The notes beneath the pieces are model-generated. The model made no database searches. It was given only the letters and a program-made list of their open reading frames with translations, and was not told the DNA's origin. Shown in pieces: positions 40,669-45,637 of a stretch of 45,637 bases of DNA (positions within the stretch are counted from its first letter, which is position 1; the number at the start of each line of letters is the position of its first letter). The stretch spans positions 1-45,637 of the IMG/VR virus record IMGVR_UViG_3300021197_000388. One strand, written 5' to 3'. This DNA is from a virus. The position numbers were made by a program, and so were the translations under genes.

Positions 40669-43154
40669 TACTGAGTCCTCCGTATCATCGCCTCTCGTTG
40701 GACGTTAATACGATCACGGTTAACCTCGTTACGATCATCCGCAATCTGCTCTTGTAACTCTAACCGAGCCGAATCCGCAGTGGCCTGTTGAGCCATCTTC
40801 GCCTGCTCTAGCTGCAACTTCATCTGATCCAACTGCGCGTCACTCGCTACTTGTTGCTGTTTAATCGCCAACTCTTGCTGACGGATCTGAACAAGCGGAT
40901 CAGGCATCGGAGGCATCGGAGGCTGAATCATCATCATAACCTGCTGCATCAACTGAGTTTCCATTTGAGCTATTTGAGCCTCTATCTGCTCAGGAGGAGG
41001 AGCCATTTGCTGAATCTGCATTATTTGCTGCTGCGCCATCTGAGGAGAAATAGCTCCCGTTTGAACCGCCAACTCTAATTGCTGCATCTGCTCCTGCATC
41101 TGCTGCTCAACCTGCGCCTGCACCATTTGTCTGGCCTGCATACCCACATGCTCAAATATATGCCCCACAAGTGTAGCCGATACCTGCGGGTTGCCTTGAG
41201 CAATAGGCATCTGCAAAAACGTAACGTGAACCTGAATATGAGCCTCATGATTCTGATCAGGGAAAGATTGCGGCAACTGACCGCCAAGCAACTGAGCATT
41301 CTCCAACACAGGATCCGTAGGTTGAGGCTCCGGTGGCGGAGGTAAAATCTCATCAATGTTCTGGATTTCCAGAGCCTGATACATTCTACGATACGCCTGA
41401 TAAATGTTGTGAATCTCAGGATTAGCCTGCGCTAACTGCAATTGAGACTGAGCTAACGATACACGTTGCGCCATCGAGAAAATGTTTGGATCCGATACAG
41501 GTATAACATCTACCCTGTCGTCAAAGTCCTCCGCTTTAATCTGACGAGACGCACCCGAAACATCATACGGATACTCCGGAGGCAAGTTCTCCGAAAAAAT
41601 ACGCGCCAACAAACGAAACTCCGTTTTCTGCGCATAATGCAGCCGCTTATGAATCGCGGACATAACCTTCGTTCCACGCTCCATAAGAGCCATGGTAGTG
41701 CCAACAGGCATCTCCTGACTGCCCTGCTCGGACAACTGATCCGCAGTCGAAATAAACCTGCGACCCTGATCCTGTATCGCTCCCAGCAACTGACCCAGCG
41801 TTGCAGAAGGCTCTTTGTACGGCAGCGGTATAATCGCTTCCCGTATGCTGCCTCCTGGCGCATCAATGTCCCGCCATTCCCCAGGCTGCAACGGCTCGTC
41901 GTCATTACGAACCCGCACCCCTCGCGCCTTGAATCCTGCTGGGAGATTGGCAAGTGTACCAGCATCGATCAACTGTCGAAGGATACTCGTTGCCGCACGA
42001 CCAAGGCCCCCGATCATGTGAATCAAACCAAAGCCGTAAAACCCCAGACCCGGCATAAACTTGTAATGCACAAAATACTGACGCTTGCGACTCGTCGGAT
42101 CGTCTTCAGCATAATTGCGACGTATCGAAAGAACCTCTCCCGAGTCGTGATCTATAGTCACAACATACGGAAGCTTCAAACCCGTAGGCTCTCCAGTCTC
42201 CGAAACGTCCTCAAAACCCTCTAAATCCAAATCAACGTGCATCTCCAAAACAGTATGCACATCATCGCTGTAATTCTTGGATATACCCTCTAACTCATTG
42301 ACCTTCTGGCGAACCGGATCTTCCTCAAGATCCTCAGAACCTTTTAACTCAACATCACGGTAAAAACCCATAAGCTGCAACTTACGAAGCTCGTTCTCAT
42401 CCATACGCAACACATGCGTAACACGAGTAGCCGTCGCCAAATCAGACGCAGAATACGGAACAACCAAATCTTGCGCAGGTACAAACTTAGATACCGCCCG
42501 CTGCTTAGTCTCGTCGTAATAAACCTTCTTAAACGTCGAACCGCTTAAGGGTAAATAAAACAACATCTGATCAGTGTCCGGATCAAACTCCTCCATCACC
42601 TCAGTGATCTGGTAGTTCATAAAGTCCTTAACACGAGCCGCCTGCTCATCAGTGCCCAAATCCCGTAAACCAACAACCTTGGTCTTTACAGGGCCACCAG
42701 AGGGCAACATCTCCTTATACGCCTGAGCCTGAAACTGCGTAACACTCTCCGAAATCATCGGATTGGTTATCCCACTAGCCCCCTCAAACGGTACAGTGCG
42801 CTCCTCGTATTTAAGACCCAATAAGTCCAAACCCTTGGTATACGCCTCTTCCCACTCAGATCGAGAATCTAAATCCTCGTCGTATAATCCCCGCAAATCC
42901 GTGGATAATTCACCAAGTTCGGAATCCGACAACGCCTCCGCTAAATTCATCGTGTGATCATACATCGGCTCTGGGCCCAACATTTCCGGAGCCAAACCAA
43001 GAGCCTGCACAATCGCGCCGCCCACGCCATCGTCCATAATCTCCGCCCCGTTAGGAAACTCCATAGGAACATCAATCGGAATCTCTAAATCAGGAAGTCC
43101 CGCCGTATCATCGAGGTCCAACCCCGGTGCAACCATGCTTGGTGGTAATGCCAT
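40668..43154 (-). CDS. Portal protein
   Basis: 828 residues. The N-terminal part is acidic. Then comes a portal core with [40 protein letters not shown] and [19 protein letters not shown], followed by [20 protein letters not shown]. The end is a long Q/M-rich helical region ([19 protein letters not shown]), like the barrel at the end of P22-type portals. Forms the twelve-subunit ring through which TerL pumps DNA. Adjacent to TerL in the packaging order. Confidence 0.85.
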   Translation of the reverse strand: MALPPSMVAPGLDLDDTAGLPDLEIPIDVPMEFPNGAEIMDDGVGGAIVQALGLAPEMLGPEPMYDHTMNLAEALSDSELGELSTDLRGLYDEDLDSRSEWEEAYTKGLDLLGLKYEERTVPFEGASGITNPMISESVTQFQAQAYKEMLPSGGPVKTKVVGLRDLGTDEQAARVKDFMNYQITEVMEEFDPDTDQMLFYLPLSGSTFKKVYYDETKQRAVSKFVPAQDLVVPYSASDLATATRVTHVLRMDENELRKLQLMGFYRDVELKGSEDLEEDPVRQKVNELEGISKNYSDDVHTVLEMHVDLDLEGFEDVSETGEPTGLKLPYVVTIDHDSGEVLSIRRNYAEDDPTSRKRQYFVHYKFMPGLGFYGFGLIHMIGGLGRAATSILRQLIDAGTLANLPAGFKARGVRVRNDDEPLQPGEWRDIDAPGGSIREAIIPLPYKEPSATLGQLLGAIQDQGRRFISTADQLSEQGSQEMPVGTTMALMERGTKVMSAIHKRLHYAQKTEFRLLARIFSENLPPEYPYDVSGASRQIKAEDFDDRVDVIPVSDPNIFSMAQRVSLAQSQLQLAQANPEIHNIYQAYRRMYQALEIQNIDEILPPPPEPQPTDPVLENAQLLGGQLPQSFPDQNHEAHIQVHVTFLQMPIAQGNPQVSATLVGHIFEHVGMQARQMVQAQVEQQMQEQMQQLELAVQTGAISPQMAQQQIMQIQQMAPPPEQIEAQIAQMETQLMQQVMMMIQPPMPPMPDPLVQIRQQELAIKQQQVASDAQLDQMKLQLEQAKMAQQATADSARLELQEQIADDRNEVNRDRINVQREAMIRRTQ

Positions 43155-44620
43155 CAGTAATACTCCCTTTTACGGGGCCTCCATTCAAGTTCGTCTTCTT
43201 CTTCGCCCTTCAAAGAAACAAAGCCTCCTTGTCGGAATCGCATCAGTGCTAACGTCATACTATCACAAAAGTCATCATGATCACCATTAGGAAATGAAAC
43301 TACTTCCTCAATCACCTCATCCGTAAACTTTTTGTCCTCGGGTGCCCATACCATACCAGCTTCAAATAATGGCGCAACCATGTGCATCCTAGTTACCTTA
43401 TCACTCCCTTTACCCGGCGAAAAGCCCAAGGCCGGAATACCGCGAAGCCGCAACTCGTCAATAAGTGGCATTCCCGTCGCTTTCGCTTCGACCAACACCA
43501 TGTCTGGCTCCCAGTATTCGTGTTCTTCATACGCAATCTCCTTGAGCTCTGGAAAATTCCAACGCCCACGACGAGCGTCCAATAATACAATGTTGTCCGA
43601 ACCACCCTCTTCCGGAGTAAATATCCCCCAGGTCGTAATCGCACTGTAATCCGCAGTCTGCTTCTTCGAAAACGCCGTGTCATACGACTGAATTATATAC
43701 TGAACCGGAGGAATCTCCTCCTTCTCCCACATTTGCCACCATTCCCGCTTAATAATCGCGGACTCAGATGCCGTAGGCTGCTGCTGCCACTGCGCATTCC
43801 ACTTGCCAACAGGCAAAGACGCCTTAATCGATAATAACGCGTCCTTTTCCCAAAATTCAGGCCATAAAGGATTATCACTAGGCATAATCGCAGGAAATTC
43901 CACAACTTCCCACTGATCCGACATCACATCACTGCCCTGCGCAGCAAGCAATCGACCAGTCAAATCCTTCTTACCCCACCGGGTCATAACCAAAATAATC
44001 GCACCACCCGGCTGTAAACGCTGCCGAGGACCAGATGTGTACCACTCATACGCGTTGTCAAACGCACTATCGCTTAACGCATCCTGTTCCGAATGAGGGT
44101 CGTCAATAATAAGTAAATCCGCACCACGGCCCGTGATGGCCGCGCCAACACCCGCTGCAAAATACTCCGCACCCTTGTCAGTGCCCCACTTACCAGCCCC
44201 CTTGTTGTCCTCTTTGAGATTAGTCTCCGGAAAAATCGATTTATACTCTGGATCATCAATTAAATCCCTTACCTTCCTACCAAAACGTACCGCCAACTCA
44301 GTATTGTGCGTAGCCTGAATGATTTTTAATTTCGGATTTCTACCTAGAAACCAAGCAGGCATCAAGTAACTTGCAAACTCAGACTTCGAATGTCGAGGGG
44401 GCATGTTAATTATAAGCCGCTTGAGCTCCCCTCGTGCAACACGTTCAAGCTTTTCCGCAATAATCCGGTGATGACGACCCTCGATGAAGTTGTCATACAC
44501 ATGATGAACAAACGGCATGAACTTTTCTTGCGCCTGCTCGCGCAAATCAAGCGTCTTCTTAGCCTCGGTTAAGGCTAAGATCTCCTTTAAAGCCTCTTCC
44601 GGTAAGGCCTGTAAACTCAT
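43154..44620 (-). CDS. terL: Terminase large subunit
   Basis: 488 residues. ATPase: a deviant Walker A MPPRHSKSE (73-81), Walker B LLIIDDP (169-175) and the coupling motif MTRWG (212-216). Nuclease: SYDTAF with D314, VLVEAKATG with E378, and GDHDDFCDS with D449/D450 and D453. Length is near the family's usual 480-550. It cuts and packs the genome. No small terminase subunit was recognised in the window. Confidence 0.95.
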   Translation of the reverse strand: MSLQALPEEALKEILALTEAKKTLDLREQAQEKFMPFVHHVYDNFIEGRHHRIIAEKLERVARGELKRLIINMPPRHSKSEFASYLMPAWFLGRNPKLKIIQATHNTELAVRFGRKVRDLIDDPEYKSIFPETNLKEDNKGAGKWGTDKGAEYFAAGVGAAITGRGADLLIIDDPHSEQDALSDSAFDNAYEWYTSGPRQRLQPGGAIILVMTRWGKKDLTGRLLAAQGSDVMSDQWEVVEFPAIMPSDNPLWPEFWEKDALLSIKASLPVGKWNAQWQQQPTASESAIIKREWWQMWEKEEIPPVQYIIQSYDTAFSKKQTADYSAITTWGIFTPEEGGSDNIVLLDARRGRWNFPELKEIAYEEHEYWEPDMVLVEAKATGMPLIDELRLRGIPALGFSPGKGSDKVTRMHMVAPLFEAGMVWAPEDKKFTDEVIEEVVSFPNGDHDDFCDSMTLALMRFRQGGFVSLKGEEEDELEWRPRKREYY

Positions 44621-45637
44621 TTATACCGAAAGAAATCTGAATAAGCAGGTAAACTGCCCACTCCAACCTGTCCGCCCGCCGCAAACTGTCCAGACCTGCG
44701 CATAAAACTAATGTCCTCAGAACCCGGTTGCAAAAATCCTCCGCCACCACCCCCCGGAGGAGTGTAATCTATATACTCAGAAAGCGGAGGTGGTGGAGGT
44801 GGTGGAGGTGGTGCAGGAATCTTAGGTTTTTCAGGCGTAGCAACCGGATCAATTACACAAACCTGCGACTCTGGATCCATAATATATCCATTCGGACACG
44901 GATCCGCTGGTGCAGCAACAAACCTTGAATCGTCATCGTCATCGCGGGCTCCAGTAGCAGCGGCGATTCGATTCCTCTCCATCGTATCTTTGGTCCGCTG
45001 AACATAAGAAGCTGCGTCCTCACGGCTATAGCCCGCGTCCACAAGCTTCTGCTCCATGTCATCAAAACCTACACCAAAAGTTTGATAACCCATGCCTATA
45101 TCAGCACCGATACCCGACGCCAGACCAAGTCCCGCACCTATTATTCCCGTGCCGCCCAACATGCCCGACTTACCAGCACCGCCGCCGTCCATCATGTCCC
45201 GTAACCGCTCGGCATAACTAATATTACCGTCATTGTTGTAATCAAAACCATACTCATAGGCGGGTTTAGTAGGATCTGGATCCGTTGGGTTGGTAGGAGT
45301 GCCATCAGTGTCAGTGCCACCAGTGTCAGTGCCACCAGTGTCAGGATCCGAATCAACCGGAATATCAGGCCTCGGACCAGGTCTAACACCGCCAGGAGTA
45401 CCGTTAGTAGGAGGAGCGGGCGGAACGTTCTCTCGACCGCCACCGTCAGTAGGGGGACGAGGAGTTGCGGGTGGAACGTTCTCTCGACCGCCACCGTCAG
45501 TGGGGGGACGAGGAGTTGCGGGCGGAACGTTCTCTCGACCGCCACCGTCAGTAGGGGGACGAGGAATAGGGGGACGAGGAGTTGCGGGTGGAACGTTCTC
45601 TCGACCGCCACCGTCAGTGGGGGGACGAGGAATAGGG
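44617..45637 (-). CDS. EF-hand and proline-repeat virion protein (5' end outside window)
   Basis: The frame is open to the right edge, so the start is missing; the ATG at 45195 is internal. N to C: a 17-residue repeat of the form PRPPTDGGGRENVPPAT (four copies, one longer by 5 residues), then TGGTDTGGTDTDG. A canonical EF-hand loop DYNNDGNISYAE sits just before RLRDMMDGGG. A hydrophobic glycine-rich stretch, an acidic DDDDD run, DPCPNGYIMDPESQVCV and a long polyproline tract follow. Ends in ATGA overlap with TerL. The EF-hand predicts calcium binding. Confidence 0.7.
   Translation of the reverse strand, partial: PIPRPPTDGGGRENVPPATPRPPIPRPPTDGGGRENVPPATPRPPTDGGGRENVPPATPRPPTDGGGRENVPPAPPTNGTPGGVRPGPRPDIPVDSDPDTGGTDTGGTDTDGTPTNPTDPDPTKPAYEYGFDYNNDGNISYAERLRDMMDGGGAGKSGMLGGTGIIGAGLGLASGIGADIGMGYQTFGVGFDDMEQKLVDAGYSREDAASYVQRTKDTMERNRIAAATGARDDDDDSRFVAAPADPCPNGYIMDPESQVCVIDPVATPEKPKIPAPPPPPPPPPLSEYIDYTPPGGGGGGFLQPGSEDISFMRRSGQFAAGGQVGVGSLPAYSDFFRYK
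45424..45618 (-). repeat. 51-base tandem repeat encoding the proline-rich unit
   Basis: The word AACGTTCTCTCGACCGCCAC recurs at 45424, 45475, 45526 and 45592, spaced 51, 51 and 66 bases. The last space has an extra 15 bases encoding PRPPI. The array runs to the edge and may continue beyond it. Confidence 0.85.

Noticed and set aside
41466-42224. Long plus-strand ORF of 252 residues
   Set aside because: It is antisense to the portal gene, arginine-rich with no domain pattern, and the portal frame is well supported.
45192-45611. Hydrophobic VERTF/LLVP repeat ORF on the minus strand
   Set aside because: It is a shifted reading of the 51-base repeat. The other frame continues without stops from the gene at 44617 to the edge with a proline-rich repeat and an EF-hand, which is more protein-like.
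1-45637. tRNA or rRNA genes
   Set aside because: No cloverleaf-like or rRNA-like sequence was noticed. A tRNA scan would be needed for certainty.
1-45637. Circular contig with terminal overlap
   Set aside because: The first and last bases show no direct overlap. Both edges cut genes, so the genome may be complete only with extra sequence between them.

Overview
The window looks like most of the genome of a short-tailed double-stranded DNA phage (podovirus type), probably a marine one infecting an alphaproteobacterium or a similar Gram-negative host. Reasons: gene packing is very dense, with ATGA/TGATG stop-start overlaps throughout. One strand carries replication genes and the other a complete virion block. 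There is a large terminase, a portal with a Q-rich end, a scaffold, a capsid protein, two head-tail adaptors, a tail hub and an S74-type tail fibre. No sheath, tape measure, phage RNA polymerase, integrase, tRNA or rRNA was seen. Several small virion-region proteins (for example the MAKKNSLREWF and KVWPSAYASG types) belong to families I associate with uncultivated marine phages. That assignment is from memory of families, not from a search.

Layout. (1) 1-4805, plus strand: the end of a cytosine methyltransferase with a second plausible protein in an overlapping frame, an Api92-like protein, then the most unusual part of the window. This is a Cas7/RAMP-like protein gene (1467-2243), a 370-base non-coding array of degenerate pentanucleotides (2277-2647) and a run of small genes starting at 2677. 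The run includes two related beta-barrel-like proteins and a ribbon-helix-helix regulator. (2) 4904-6591, minus strand: an inverted island holding a small protein and an SNF2-type helicase, flanked by a terminator and a divergent intergenic region. (3) 6667-13964, plus strand: the replication operon. It holds a coiled-coil protein, an ssDNA-binding-like protein, an archaeo-eukaryotic-type primase, an AlpA/MerR-type HTH, a UvrD-like helicase, a DUF6378-like protein and a family A DNA polymerase with Leu at the position equivalent to E. coli Phe762. (4) 45637-13958, minus strand, read right to left: an EF-hand/proline-repeat protein, TerL, portal, lysis genes (M15 endolysin, 3-TM holin and other membrane proteins), a GroES-like protein, scaffold, decoration-like protein, major capsid protein followed by a strong terminator, small basic proteins, adaptors, repeat proteins, tail fibre, tail hub, and several large virion or ejection-type proteins.

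How it fits together. The plus-strand operon supplies DNA synthesis (primase, polymerase, two helicases, ssDNA-binding protein). The minus-strand operon builds, packages and releases the particle. The two transcription units meet tail to tail with a 7-base overlap at 13958-13964. The pentanucleotide array is the only large gene-free stretch, and its coupling to a RAMP-fold protein suggests a ribonucleoprotein or a protein-coated nucleic-acid element. This is the main candidate for an undescribed system.
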